Notes: generated from the letters alone by a model not told the origin. Positions 41,706-50,829 are shown, counted from the stretch's first letter. The stretch is DNA of 51,585 bases from Eubacterium sp. (GCA_024683035.1 JAIKYQ010000067.1:1-51585); one strand, 5' to 3'. Program-made: numbers and translations.

Positions 41706-42719
41706 TTACAGAGCTTCCGCCTTGGCATCGCTGTGAACGGCCGGTGTATAGGTGCTCATCAGGGACTCCTCGCGAATACCGAACTGCTCGCCCATAACGC
41801 CTTCGACCAGCGCGATCATGGACATGGCATCGATGTGATACTCTTTCATCAGGTATCCCTTGCTTGCGCCGTGTACAAACGTGTCCTGCAGACCGATCCG
41901 GTACAGTTTCTTTCCGAGCCCCGCTTCGGCCATCTGCTCGGCCATGATGCTTCCCAGACCTCCGATGATACTGTGATTTTCAAATGTGATCGCACCGTAT
42001 CTGCTTTCACTGACTGCTTCGATGATCTCCGGATGGTCAAAAGGCTTCAGGGTGGAAATGTGGTAATGCGTAATCTTTACGCCGGCGTCCCGCAGAGCGG
42101 CTGCCGCGCGCAGGCCTTCTTCCGTGCAGATCCCGCTTGAGACCAGCACAAAATCCGGCTGTGCGTCTTCCCGGAGGATGCGGGCTTTGCCAAAGATCAT
42201 TTTTTCATTCTTATCAAATAACCGCGGCACTTCTCCCCGCAGGATCCTGACATACACCGGTCCGTCAATAGCATAGGCAACATCCAGTACGGATTCCACT
42301 TCGGTGGCGTCACCCGTTTCCAGGATCGTCATATTCGGCAGGGAACGCATGACGGAAACATCCTCGATCGCCTGGTGCGTGGCCCCGCCCGGCGTCATGA
42401 CCCCGGGGAGGAACCCGAACATCTTTACCGGGAGATTCGGATAAGCTACCGACATGGCGATCTGATCGTATGCCCGGCGGTAAATGAAAACCGCAAAGGT
42501 ATGGATCAGGGGGATCAGTCCTTCTCTTGCCATGCCGCCGGCAAAGGCCAGCATATTCTGCTCAGCTATGCCCATGGAAAGAAAACGGTCCGGATACGTA
42601 TCGCGGAACACATCCGCTTCAACAGAACTTGTCAGATCCGCGGAAAGGACAAAGACGTTCGGTTTATCTTCCGCCCATCTGACCAGATTAGCCGCATGTG
42701 GTTTCTTTACGATTTCCAT
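41706..42719 (-). CDS. transketolase C-terminal subunit (split transketolase)
   Basis: A 337-residue subunit carrying the Pyr and C-terminal domains of a split transketolase. Family blocks are VFVLSADLTSS, SMGIAEQNMLAFAGGMA (Glu of the thiamine-activating pair) and HTFAVFIYRRAYDQIAMSVAY. The C-terminal domain includes HYHISTLKPFDHPE. Works with the N-subunit encoded two bases upstream to bind thiamine diphosphate and move two-carbon ketol units. Split forms are typical of catabolic or specialised transketolases (for example apulose-4-phosphate transketolase), while housekeeping enzymes are usually single-chain. AAGGAGG sits before the ATG. It is the first partner of the RuBisCO-like gene downstream. 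Confidence 0.92.
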   Translation of the reverse strand: MEIVKKPHAANLVRWAEDKPNVFVLSADLTSSVEADVFRDTYPDRFLSMGIAEQNMLAFAGGMAREGLIPLIHTFAVFIYRRAYDQIAMSVAYPNLPVKMFGFLPGVMTPGGATHQAIEDVSVMRSLPNMTILETGDATEVESVLDVAYAIDGPVYVRILRGEVPRLFDKNEKMIFGKARILREDAQPDFVLVSSGICTEEGLRAAAALRDAGVKITHYHISTLKPFDHPEIIEAVSESRYGAITFENHSIIGGLGSIMAEQMAEAGLGKKLYRIGLQDTFVHGASKGYLMKEYHIDAMSMIALVEGVMGEQFGIREESLMSTYTPAVHSDAKAEAL

Positions 42720-42721
42720 TC

Positions 42722-43633
42722 TTACGCCCTCCTTTTCGCCGCCAGCTCTTCATAATATCCGCGATACCGCTCTCTGTCCGCCGGATCCAGGAAACGGACA
42801 TAATGGAATTTGGGTTCACGTTCCCGCAGGAATTCCAGCCCGTGGCAGGGATCGGTCCTGCAGAGTACAAAGGTGGGCTTATCCGCTGCCTCCAGTTTGC
42901 CCAGCCGGTCTATGGCTTCAATATCATGGCCGTCGATACTGAAGACCCGCGCACCGAATGCGCGCAGCCGTTCGTCAAAAGGTTCCAGATTCATGACAGT
43001 CGTCATCTTTCCGTCGCACTGGTATCCGTTCACATCCACAAAGGCGAGTATGTTCCCCAGGTTGTGATAGCAGGCTGCCTGCACTGCTTCCCAGAATTCT
43101 CCGGACTGGCATTCCCCGTCGGAAAGCATCACGACCACGCGCCCCTTGTCGCCGCGGCGCTTCCGCGCAAAAGCAATGCCGGCCGCCTGGCTGATCCCCT
43201 GACCGAGAGATCCTGTCGTGACCTCCATACCGGGCGAATGCTCGGCCCCGATCATTTCCACCGAACCCCCGTCCTTGTTGTATTCCTTCATGGCCCGTTC
43301 ATCCATGCGCCCCGTCTCGATCAGGGTCACATACAGCACCAGGGCATACTGGGCCGGAGAAAGAATGAACGTATCACAGTCTGGATCGCCGTCCCCGTTG
43401 AAAACAGCTCCCGTCACGGCTTTGTGTCCGGACCCGGGCACACCGCCAAAAGGTTCCGGCATCAGCGGCTTATCCAGCTTTTTCAGGCGCAGGATACGGG
43501 TATACAGGGTTGCATACAAATCGGAAGCGGAACATGCCTGGCACAGGTAGCCGCCGTTCTGAGCAACCGTATGCTCCAGCACCCGCAGGCGAATCCCTTC
43601 TGAAATCCGTTCTACATCTGTCTTCCAGCTCAT
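42722..43633 (-). CDS. transketolase N-terminal subunit (split transketolase)
   Basis: A 303-residue subunit with the thiamine-diphosphate PP domain. It has YLCQACSASDLYATLY, the GxGxKA-like GSGHKAVTG, TTGSLGQGISQAAGIAFA and the Mg/TDP-binding MLSDGECQSGEFWEA followed by FVDVNGYQCDG. I chose ATG 43633 because AAGGAGG lies six bases upstream; a longer frame to 43717 lacks a ribosome site. It opens the catabolic block. A GTGAAAA/TTTTCAC inverted repeat lies about 130-160 bases upstream and may be a regulator site. Substrate specificity is unknown; a role in cleaving a pathway ketose phosphate is inferred. Confidence 0.92.
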   Translation of the reverse strand: MSWKTDVERISEGIRLRVLEHTVAQNGGYLCQACSASDLYATLYTRILRLKKLDKPLMPEPFGGVPGSGHKAVTGAVFNGDGDPDCDTFILSPAQYALVLYVTLIETGRMDERAMKEYNKDGGSVEMIGAEHSPGMEVTTGSLGQGISQAAGIAFARKRRGDKGRVVVMLSDGECQSGEFWEAVQAACYHNLGNILAFVDVNGYQCDGKMTTVMNLEPFDERLRAFGARVFSIDGHDIEAIDRLGKLEAADKPTFVLCRTDPCHGLEFLREREPKFHYVRFLDPADRERYRGYYEELAAKRRA

Positions 43634-43768
43634 GTTTTTCCTCCTTGTTTTTCGGGCTCCCACATCATCTACGAAACAGCTGCCGGAGGCGGAACGGCGA
43701 TCGTCCGAAAATCCCAAAGCCTTCCTTTATATCCTGCCGGCGTTACTGGTATTTTATCACGTTATGAT

Positions 43769-43790
43769 GTGAAAATCACCTGTTTTTCAC
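43769..43790. promoter_or_regulatory. inverted repeat upstream of the transketolase genes
   Basis: GTGAAAA (43769-43775) and TTTTCAC (43784-43790) are separated by eight bases. Another TTTTCAC lies nearby at about 43815-43821. This may be an operator for the catabolic block, but it does not match the repeat in front of the DeoR gene. A weak TAAAAT -10 follows on the minus strand. Confidence 0.45.
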
Positions 43791-43869
43791 AAAAATTCCT
43801 TTTATTCATTCCTTTTTTTCACTAATATGACTGTATTTTTCGTTTTTATCCGTCTGCCGCGATACGGAA

Positions 43870-43899
43870 TTGCGTTTTCTCCATGGCCGATGATACAAT
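43870..43899 (+). promoter_or_regulatory. promoter of ppaC
   Basis: -35 TTGCGT (43870-43875), an 18-base spacer and -10 TACAAT (43894-43899). It overlaps an in-frame ATG at 43883, which therefore cannot be the translation start. Confidence 0.65.
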
Positions 43900-43936
43900 G
43901 AATACAGTACAAATCGGTCATAAGGAGGGACAGACT

Positions 43937-45592
43937 GTGAAGACCAGAGAAAAAGTATACATCGTCGGACACAAAAATCCGGATACCGATTCGATCTGCT
44001 CTGCGATTGCCTATGCGTCACTGAAACGCTGTACGGAGGACAGAGATTTCCTGCCCTGCCGCGCCGGAGAGATCAACGAAGAAACACAGTTTGTCCTGCA
44101 CCGATTCAACGTGGAAGTGCCGGAGCTGTTTCAGGACGCGGCAACCGAAGTGGCAGAAATTGAAACGCACGCCATCGCCGGTGTGGATCACGAGACTTCG
44201 GTAAAACGCGCCTGGAATACCATGAACAAGCAAAACGTGGTGACGCTGCCGATCGTCCGTCAGGACGGAACGCTCGAAGGCCTGATCACGGTCAGTGATA
44301 TTGCCAAGTCCTATATGGACATTCACGACAGCGATATCCTTTCCCAGGCAGACACCAGCTTTGCCAGCATTGCCGATACGCTGGACGGCACGATCGTAGT
44401 CGGCAGCGGAAGCCAGCGTTTTTCCGAAGGACGCGTCGTTGTCGGGGCCTTCGGCCGGGAGACAATGGGACATCTGATCCACGAAAAGGACCTGGTCATC
44501 ATGGGCGACCGTACGGAAGACATGATCGTAGCCATGGAACAGAAAGTAGCCGGTATCGTGGTCGGTCTGGATGCCCGGATCAGCGACCTGATCATCCGCC
44601 TGGCAGAAGAGCAGCACTGTCTACTGATACGCAGCCCGCACGATACCTATACCAATGCGCGCCTGATCAACCAGTCTCTGCCGGTGCGCCATCTGATGAC
44701 ATCCAAAAACATTGTCCGCTTCCATCTGAAAGACCGTGTCAGTGATATACGGGAGGTCATGAAAAACCTGCGTCACCGTGATTTCCCCGTACTGGACGAA
44801 AACGAACGGTATGTCGGCACGATCTCCCGCCGGAATCTGATCGGCTGCCAGGGGAAAAAGCTGATCCTGGTCGATCATAACGAGCGGTCACAGGCCGTCA
44901 ACCATGTAGAAGAAGCAGAAATACTGGAAATCATCGACCATCACCGGCTGGGATCCCTGGAGACTATGGGACCGATCCTGTTCCGGAACGAGCCGGTGGG
45001 CTGCACGGCGACCATTATTTACCGCATGTATCAGGAGAAAGGCATCGAAGTCCCGCCGGCCATCGCCGGTCTCCTGTGTTCTGCCATTCTGTCCGATACC
45101 CTGATCTTTCATTCGCCGACCTGCACCGCACGGGACAGGAAAGCCGCCGTGGAGCTGGCCGCAGCCGCCGGGATCGACGACATCGTGGCCTATGCAAAAG
45201 AAATGTTCCGCGCCGGAGGCGATCTGGGACAAAAAACACCGCAGGAGATCCTGTTCCAGGATTTCAAGCGGTTCAATTACGGAAAAACGGCGTTTGGCGT
45301 CGGCCAGATCAGCCTGCTGGACGAAGAAGAGCTGGCAGAGATCCGCAGAGAAATGACCGTTTATCTGAAAGAGCATTTCTCCGAGCTGAAGCTGGAAAGA
45401 GTGTTCTTCCTTCTGACCAATATCCAGGAACAGTCTTCCGAAGTACTGTTCTGCGGTCAGGGCTCCAGAGAGCTTCTGGAAAAAGCATTCGGAACCGCTG
45501 TCCAGGAAGACAGTGTCGTACTTCCGGATCTGGTCTCACGGAAAAAGCAGTTCATCCCCGCCATGATGACAGTACTGCAGGATCTCGGCTAA
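43937..45592 (+). CDS. ppaC: manganese-dependent inorganic pyrophosphatase with regulatory CBS/DRTGG insert
   Basis: A 551-residue family II pyrophosphatase hydrolysing PPi to drive biosynthesis. The DHH core is split: VGHKNPDTDSICSAIAYA at the start, then an insert (about residues 70-300) of CBS, DRTGG and CBS domains. The core resumes with VDHNERSQAV, IIDHHRLG (DHH) and GCTATIIYRMY. The C-terminal DHHA2 domain ends with SRKKQFIPAM. CBS-PPases of this layout are controlled by adenine nucleotides and diadenosine polyphosphates, so activity should follow energy state. GTG 43937 is the start: AAGGAGGG precedes it by eight bases and a promoter lies inside the longer frame. It is convergent with pgi across an inverted-repeat element. 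Confidence 0.94.
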   Translation: MKTREKVYIVGHKNPDTDSICSAIAYASLKRCTEDRDFLPCRAGEINEETQFVLHRFNVEVPELFQDAATEVAEIETHAIAGVDHETSVKRAWNTMNKQNVVTLPIVRQDGTLEGLITVSDIAKSYMDIHDSDILSQADTSFASIADTLDGTIVVGSGSQRFSEGRVVVGAFGRETMGHLIHEKDLVIMGDRTEDMIVAMEQKVAGIVVGLDARISDLIIRLAEEQHCLLIRSPHDTYTNARLINQSLPVRHLMTSKNIVRFHLKDRVSDIREVMKNLRHRDFPVLDENERYVGTISRRNLIGCQGKKLILVDHNERSQAVNHVEEAEILEIIDHHRLGSLETMGPILFRNEPVGCTATIIYRMYQEKGIEVPPAIAGLLCSAILSDTLIFHSPTCTARDRKAAVELAAAAGIDDIVAYAKEMFRAGGDLGQKTPQEILFQDFKRFNYGKTAFGVGQISLLDEEELAEIRREMTVYLKEHFSELKLERVFFLLTNIQEQSSEVLFCGQGSRELLEKAFGTAVQEDSVVLPDLVSRKKQFIPAMMTVLQDLG

Positions 45593-45599
45593 AAGCAAA

Positions 45600-45784
45600 G
45601 GGGACTGTCACACTACGCATATTCGTGCATTATAATACGTTCTTTCGGGACACGCTTCCGCTTGGGTCCTCGCTGCAACGGTACTAAGCTCTGCCGCCGG
45701 TGCGGCAATCGCTAAGTCCCGGCGCTGCGGACATTCCCTCAAGAAGTATTATATGCACTCTATGCGTTCAGTGTGACAGCCCCC
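45600..45784. mobile_element. 185-bp inverted-repeat element (MITE-like)
   Basis: The ends are GGGGACTGTCACAC at 45600-45613 and GTGTGACAGCCCC at 45771-45783. The complementary arms extend imperfectly to about 40 bases each (to 45639 and from 45746). The centre holds a second palindrome, GCCGC-CGGT-GCGGC (45693-45706), and no reading frame. I see no clear target-site duplication. It lies between the convergent ppaC and pgi stops and could work as a terminator for both. Similar non-coding inverted repeats elsewhere in the genome would mark it as a non-autonomous mobile repeat. Confidence 0.6.
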
Positions 45785-45801
45785 TATGTGTTCAGACCGA
45801 T

Positions 45802-47385
45802 TCAGAAGATTCCCAGAAGTTTGCTGTATGCGGTCAGGGCTCCGTCTGTATCCTTTGCCAGCACTCGCTTGGCAAGGACCTTGCCCAGCTGTACGCCTTC
45901 CTGGTCAAAGCTGTTGACATTCCATACAAATCCCTGGAACATGACCTTGTTTTCAAAATGAGCCAGCAGCGCTCCCAACACGGCCGGCGTCAGTTTCTCG
46001 CCGACGATGATGCTGGAGGGTCTGTTTCCGGCAAAGTACTTGTTCGGATCTTCCGCATCTTTGCCGCAGGCAAACGCCATGATCTGCGCCGCTACATTGG
46101 CCGACAGTTTCTGCTGGCTGGTGCTGCCCTCGATCACCACATCGTTATCCATCTGATTCTGGCGGAAACCGACGAACTGGATCGGAACAATCGTGGTCCC
46201 CTGATGCAGAAGCTGATAGAAGGAATGCTGGCCGTTCGTACCCGGCTCGCCGAAGAGGATCGGCCCGGTCTGGTAGCTGACCGGCTCGCCGAAGCGGTTG
46301 ACGCTTTTGCCGTTCGATTCCATATCCAGCTGCTGCAGGTGTGCCGGGAAACGGATCAGCGCCTGTGAATACGGCAGGACCGCTGTCATGGCGCAGCCCA
46401 GGAAGTTCCGTTCATACACGCCGATCAGCGCATCGAGCATGTCCGGATTCTGCCGGATATCGGTATTCTTCGCCAGAACATCTTCCGCAGCGGCACCGTC
46501 CAGGATCTCCGCATAGACCTCCGGCCCAAACGCCAGCGACAATATGACCGCGCCTACGGCAGAGGAAGCAGAATACCGTCCGCCGATATAGTCATCCATA
46601 TACACCGCTTCCAGATAGTCCGGATTTCCGGCCAGAGGCGAGGTCTCACTGGTAACGGCTGCCATATGCCTTTCCGGTTTCAGCCCGGCTTTGAGAAGTG
46701 CTTCTTTTACAAAGGTTTCATTGGTCAGCGTTTCCAGCGTTGTGCCAGATTTGGAAACCACGATAAAGAGTGCGTGTGCCAGATCGATATTCGACAGTAC
46801 GGAGGTCGCGTCGTCCGGATCCACATTGCTGATAAACTGCGCCTGCATCTTCAGGGTGCCGTTTACTTTTGCCCAGTTTTCCAGGGCCAGGTACAAAGCA
46901 CGCGGTCCCAGGTCACTTCCGCCAATGCCGATCTGCACGGCTGTCGTAAACTTCTCCCCGTCTTCACAGACAATCTCGCCACTGTGTACTTTCGCGGCAA
47001 AAGCAGCCGCTTTTTTCTGCTGTTCCACATAGAAAGCACGCTTGTCCACGCCGTCCACAACGACATCGCCGCCCAGCTGGCCACGGCACAGATGATGCAG
47101 TACCTGGCGTTTTTCTCCGGTATTGATCACCTCTCCGTTGTACAGGGCTGCATATTTCTCTGTCAGCTGCGCCTCATCGGCCAGCGCCTGCAGTGTATCC
47201 AGCAGCGCATCATCCACCGGGCGTGCCGCATAGCTGAAAACCATGCCTGCTGCCATGGGAGCCTGATAGGCAGCCACTCGCTCTGCTCCTCCCTCACCGG
47301 CCATCGCCGTTTTGAGATCCACGCTGCCTTTTTGCGCTTCCAGTTTTTTACAAACCTCCAACTTGTCAAAATTCAACCACTGCAT
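45802..47385 (-). CDS. pgi: glucose-6-phosphate isomerase
   Basis: A 527-residue enzyme interconverting glucose 6-phosphate and fructose 6-phosphate. Family signatures are IGIGGSDLGPRALY, VVSKSGTTLETLTNE (phosphate-binding), GGRYSASSAVGAV, FGEPGTNGQHSFYQLLHQGT (with catalytic Glu and His) and the C-terminal FDQEGVQLGKVLAKRV. The length is near the long bacterial form (about 550). ATG 47385 has AAAGGAG seven bases upstream; an in-frame codon at 47412 has no ribosome site. It follows the beta-CASP gene by 63 bases on the same strand. The stop is 17 bases from the inverted-repeat element. Confidence 0.96.
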   Translation of the reverse strand: MQWLNFDKLEVCKKLEAQKGSVDLKTAMAGEGGAERVAAYQAPMAAGMVFSYAARPVDDALLDTLQALADEAQLTEKYAALYNGEVINTGEKRQVLHHLCRGQLGGDVVVDGVDKRAFYVEQQKKAAAFAAKVHSGEIVCEDGEKFTTAVQIGIGGSDLGPRALYLALENWAKVNGTLKMQAQFISNVDPDDATSVLSNIDLAHALFIVVSKSGTTLETLTNETFVKEALLKAGLKPERHMAAVTSETSPLAGNPDYLEAVYMDDYIGGRYSASSAVGAVILSLAFGPEVYAEILDGAAAEDVLAKNTDIRQNPDMLDALIGVYERNFLGCAMTAVLPYSQALIRFPAHLQQLDMESNGKSVNRFGEPVSYQTGPILFGEPGTNGQHSFYQLLHQGTTIVPIQFVGFRQNQMDNDVVIEGSTSQQKLSANVAAQIMAFACGKDAEDPNKYFAGNRPSSIIVGEKLTPAVLGALLAHFENKVMFQGFVWNVNSFDQEGVQLGKVLAKRVLAKDTDGALTAYSKLLGIF

Positions 47386-47448
47386 ATGCAAACTCCTTTC
47401 TTCCCGCAACATCGTTGTTGTATTTTTCTGTCTCCGGCAGCCGCCGGC

Positions 47449-49056
47449 TTATCTGTCCCACTTGTCCGCCAGTGCATTGATCTGGTCTGCAAATTTGGCC
47501 AGATCCTTGTTGGCGCCGCCTTCGTTTTTCCGGATAACGGCCAGCAGCCGCTGCCCTGCTGCAAACAGCCGGTCAAAGACCGCCGTCGCTTTCCTGGCAG
47601 ACGCGCTTTCCGCCGGTTTCTGCACCAGCCGGATGCCTTCTGTTATCTCAACAAACTCTCCGGCTGCCAGATCAAAGGCCGTTCCGGAGAACGGTGCATA
47701 ACTGTCATATCCCAGCTCGTCATGCAGTCTTGCCGCAAAGAGCTCGGTTACAGAGTCTTCTCCATGCGTCACAAACACTTTTGCCGGCTTCTCTTCAAAT
47801 GCGGCCGCCCATTTCATCAGTCCTTCGTTATCGGCATGACCGCTGATGCCGGGCAGGGTCTTGATCTCCGCCTGCACCGCAATATCTTCTCCGAACAGTT
47901 TGATCTTTTCTGCCCCGTCTACCAGTGCCCGGCCAGGCGTCCCGATGGACTGATACCCGACAAACAGGATCGTACTTTCTTTTCTCCAGAGATTGTGTTT
48001 CAGATGATGTTTGACCCGGCCGGCATCACACATGCCGCTGGCCGAAATAATGACCTTGGGTTCTTCATCAAAGTTGATCAGTTTGGAATCATCCGCTGTG
48101 ACGGACGTAACCAGATTCGGAAAGCTGATCGGATTGATGCCCTGGCTGATCAGCGCTGCCGCCTCCTCATCAAAACTGCTGTGATGCTTTTGAAAGATCG
48201 TCGTTGCCTCGATGGCCAGCGGGCTATCCACATAGACTTTGAAATCCTTGTGGCCGGCAATCATGTCCTGTTCCTTGATCTGCCGGATGAAATACAGCAT
48301 CTCCTGCGTACGGCCGACCGCAAAAGACGGAATGACAACATTGCCGCCGCGGTCAAAGGTAGTCTGCATGACCTGCGCCAGTTCCTGCACATAGTCCGGT
48401 ACGGCATGATGGCTGCGGTCGCCGTATGTGGATTCCATGATCACATAATCGGCTCCCTGTATATAGGACGGATCGTTGATGATCGGCTGGTTCAGGTTGC
48501 CGATGTCACCGGAAAATACCACCTTCTTTGTAACTTCTTCTTCAGTCAGCCAGACCTCGATGCTGGAAGATCCCAGCAGATGTCCCGCATCGACAAACCG
48601 CACTTCGATGCCGGGCGCCGCCGTGTGCCTTTCCCCGTACGGCAGACCGACAAACAATTCGATCGCACCGACGGCATCATCCATGGTATACAGCGGCACA
48701 AATTCTTCTTTTCCGGCCCGTTTGCCTTTCCGGTTGCGCCACTCTGCTTCAAACTCCTGAATGTGCGCACTGTCACGCAGCATGATGCTGCAGAGATCGT
48801 CTGTGGCAAACGTGGCGTAGATCGGGCCCCGGAATCCGTCCGCATACAGCTTCGGAAGCAGCCCGGAATGATCGATATGGGCATGTGTCAGAAGGACAAA
48901 GTCCAGCTCTGACACCGGCACGGGAATCGGCTTATTTTCATAGATGTCTTTTCCCTGCTCCATGCCGCAGTCTACAAGGAACTTCTTTCCGGCCGCCTCC
49001 AGATAATAGCAGCTGCCGGTCACTTCATGCGTCGCCCCCAGAAATGTGATCTTCAT
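47449..49056 (-). CDS. beta-CASP metallo-beta-lactamase-fold nuclease/hydrolase
   Basis: A 535-residue MBL-fold protein of the RNA-processing (Ysh1/CPSF-like) class. Zinc motifs are THAHIDHSG, GHLLGSSSIEVW and FSGDIGN. The beta-CASP domain has ESTYGDRSHH and IPSFAVGRTQEML. The fused RMMBL part contains GISGHADNEGLM and VTHGED. Archaeal and bacterial homologues cleave RNA, often at 3' ends, but for bacterial members this is inferred. The C-terminal 60 residues (about 475-535) are a helical extension of Ala/Lys/Asp. GGAAAG precedes the ATG. It is transcribed ahead of pgi, with a weak promoter upstream (extended -10 TATACT at 49140-49145). Confidence 0.9.
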   Translation of the reverse strand: MKITFLGATHEVTGSCYYLEAAGKKFLVDCGMEQGKDIYENKPIPVPVSELDFVLLTHAHIDHSGLLPKLYADGFRGPIYATFATDDLCSIMLRDSAHIQEFEAEWRNRKGKRAGKEEFVPLYTMDDAVGAIELFVGLPYGERHTAAPGIEVRFVDAGHLLGSSSIEVWLTEEEVTKKVVFSGDIGNLNQPIINDPSYIQGADYVIMESTYGDRSHHAVPDYVQELAQVMQTTFDRGGNVVIPSFAVGRTQEMLYFIRQIKEQDMIAGHKDFKVYVDSPLAIEATTIFQKHHSSFDEEAAALISQGINPISFPNLVTSVTADDSKLINFDEEPKVIISASGMCDAGRVKHHLKHNLWRKESTILFVGYQSIGTPGRALVDGAEKIKLFGEDIAVQAEIKTLPGISGHADNEGLMKWAAAFEEKPAKVFVTHGEDSVTELFAARLHDELGYDSYAPFSGTAFDLAAGEFVEITEGIRLVQKPAESASARKATAVFDRLFAAGQRLLAVIRKNEGGANKDLAKFADQINALADKWDR

Positions 49057-49203
49057 GACTTTCCTTTCTGAAAAAATGCAGAAATCGTTCTTTCCGACTG
49101 ATTATTTCACACAGAACCGTGCATATTACAGTCATAATCAGTATAGCATGAGTCCGGCTTTTTCGGTAGATGCATTTCCGGGATGCAGACGGGGTTCCCC
49201 GCC

Positions 49204-49232
49204 TTGACTTTGCCATACAGAACAAATAGAAT
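49204..49232 (+). promoter_or_regulatory. promoter of murG
   Basis: -35 TTGACT (49204-49209), a 17-base spacer and -10 TAGAAT (49227-49232). AGGAGG follows, just before the murG ATG. Confidence 0.75.
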
Positions 49233-49265
49233 ACTCGTAGTTCCGAAACATAATCAGGAGGCTTT

Positions 49266-50342
49266 ATGAAACATATCGTTCTGACCGGCGGAGGGACCGC
49301 CGGACATGTCACACCAAATATCGCCCTGCTGCCCGGACTGCGGGAACGGGGATATCAGATATCCTATATCGGTTCTTATAACGGAATCGAAAAAGAGCTC
49401 ATAGAAAAGACCGGTGTCTCTTATTACGGCATTTCCTCCGGCAAGCTGCGCCGCTATGTGGATCTGAAGAATCTGTCCGATCCGTTCCGTGTCCTGAAAG
49501 GGATCCGGGAAGCGCGTGTCCTGATGAACCGGCTGAAGCCGGATGTGGTCTTTTCCAAAGGCGGCTTCGTGGCCGTCCCCGTGATCATGGCAGCCGGGCG
49601 GAAACACATCCCGATCATCGCTCATGAATCCGATATGACGCCGGGGCTTGCCAACAAGCTCTGTATTCCCTATGCAGACAAGATCTGCTGCAATTTCCCG
49701 GAGACAGTCCGGAATCTGCCGGAAGGGAAAGCCGTGGTCACCGGATCCCCTCTGCGGGAAGAACTGATGAAGGGAAGCCGTGAGCGCGGACTTGCATTCT
49801 GCGGCTTCGATGACAGCCGGCCTGTTCTGATGATCACCGGCGGCAGTCTCGGTTCCGTGAACGTGAATACGCACATGCGTGCCATTCTTCCGAAGCTGCT
49901 TTCTACTTTCCAGATTGTTCATCTCTGCGGCCGCGGCAACCTGGATCCGGCTCTGGATCACACAGACGGCTACCGCCAGTTTGAGTACGTTTCCGAAGAG
50001 ATGCCCGACCTGTTCGCCGCCGCAGATCTGATCGTATCCCGTGCCGGTGCGAATTCCATCTGTGAGATCAGTGCTCTGACCAAACCGAATCTGCTGATCC
50101 CCCTTTCTGCCAATGCGAGCCGCGGGGACCAGATCCTGAACGCCCGTTCCTACGAAAAACAGGGATTCAGCAAGGTTCTGGAGGAGGAAGAGCTGACCGA
50201 CGAAGTACTTCTGCAGACCATTCTGGATCTGTATAAAGAAAAAGATATCTATATCAGTGCGATGAAAGCCGCCGGACAGACCGACGCCGTTGCCAGGATC
50301 CTGGATCTGATCGACGCAGCGTCAGAAACACGCCGGCACTGA
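49266..50342 (+). CDS. murG: UDP-N-acetylglucosamine:lipid I N-acetylglucosaminyltransferase MurG
   Basis: A 358-residue GT28 enzyme adding GlcNAc to lipid I to form lipid II at the inner membrane face. The N-terminal glycine loop GGGTAGHVTPN and the second loop FSKGGFVAVPV are seen, as is the donor-binding ITGGSLGSVN. The C-terminal Rossmann part has VSRAGANSICEISAL. The length is typical. Unlike the usual mur/fts (dcw) cluster location, it stands with a HIT gene here, which is common for secondary murG-like genes in Firmicutes. It has its own promoter. The HIT gene follows after 72 bases. Confidence 0.95.
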   Translation: MKHIVLTGGGTAGHVTPNIALLPGLRERGYQISYIGSYNGIEKELIEKTGVSYYGISSGKLRRYVDLKNLSDPFRVLKGIREARVLMNRLKPDVVFSKGGFVAVPVIMAAGRKHIPIIAHESDMTPGLANKLCIPYADKICCNFPETVRNLPEGKAVVTGSPLREELMKGSRERGLAFCGFDDSRPVLMITGGSLGSVNVNTHMRAILPKLLSTFQIVHLCGRGNLDPALDHTDGYRQFEYVSEEMPDLFAAADLIVSRAGANSICEISALTKPNLLIPLSANASRGDQILNARSYEKQGFSKVLEEEELTDEVLLQTILDLYKEKDIYISAMKAAGQTDAVARILDLIDAASETRRH

Positions 50343-50414
50343 ACATCAGCTGTGCGACAGGCTGTTTTTGACCCCACCGATCAGGCAAGCTGTTTTTACA
50401 AAGGAGGAACCTCT

Positions 50415-50825
50415 ATGAGTGACTGTATTTTCTGCAAGATCGCCAACGGCGAAATCCCTTCTGCCACCTTATACGAAGACCAGGATTTCCGTGTGATCCT
50501 GGATCTGGGTCCGGCCACAAAAGGCCATGCCCTGATCCTGCCGAAGGCACACTATGCGGACCTGACGGAAATCCCCGAAGAGCTGGCCGGAAAAGCCACC
50601 GCTCTGGCAAAAAAAATCGTGACAGCCATGAAAACCGCCCTGCCCTGTGACGGCTATAATGTCGTCCAGAACAACGGCCTTGCGGCCGGTCAGACTGTTT
50701 TCCACTATCATGTCCATCTGATCCCGCGCTATGCGGATGATCACGCCGGCATCGGCTGGAAACCCGGTAAACTGACAGAAGAAGTACGGGACGAAGTACT
50801 CGCAAAGGCTAAAGAAGTGCTGTAA
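50415..50825 (+). CDS. HIT-family nucleotide-binding hydrolase (HinT-like)
   Basis: A 136-residue histidine-triad protein. CIFCKIANGEIPSATLYED opens the fold with a CxxC pair; the triad is HYHVHLI (consensus HxHxHxx). The family removes AMP from phosphoramidates or other nucleotide conjugates; a direct substrate is unknown. Residues after 110 form the short C-terminal helix. ATG 50415 has AAGGAGG seven bases upstream, so the longer frame from 50352 is dropped. It is co-directional with murG, and the next gene is convergent, four bases past the stop. Confidence 0.94.
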   Translation: MSDCIFCKIANGEIPSATLYEDQDFRVILDLGPATKGHALILPKAHYADLTEIPEELAGKATALAKKIVTAMKTALPCDGYNVVQNNGLAAGQTVFHYHVHLIPRYADDHAGIGWKPGKLTEEVRDEVLAKAKEVL

Positions 50826-50829
50826 AGTA

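Noticed and set aside
43883-43936. Upstream ATG start of ppaC
   Set aside because: It lies inside the promoter, and the GTG at 43937 has an ideal ribosome site and the family's usual N-terminus.
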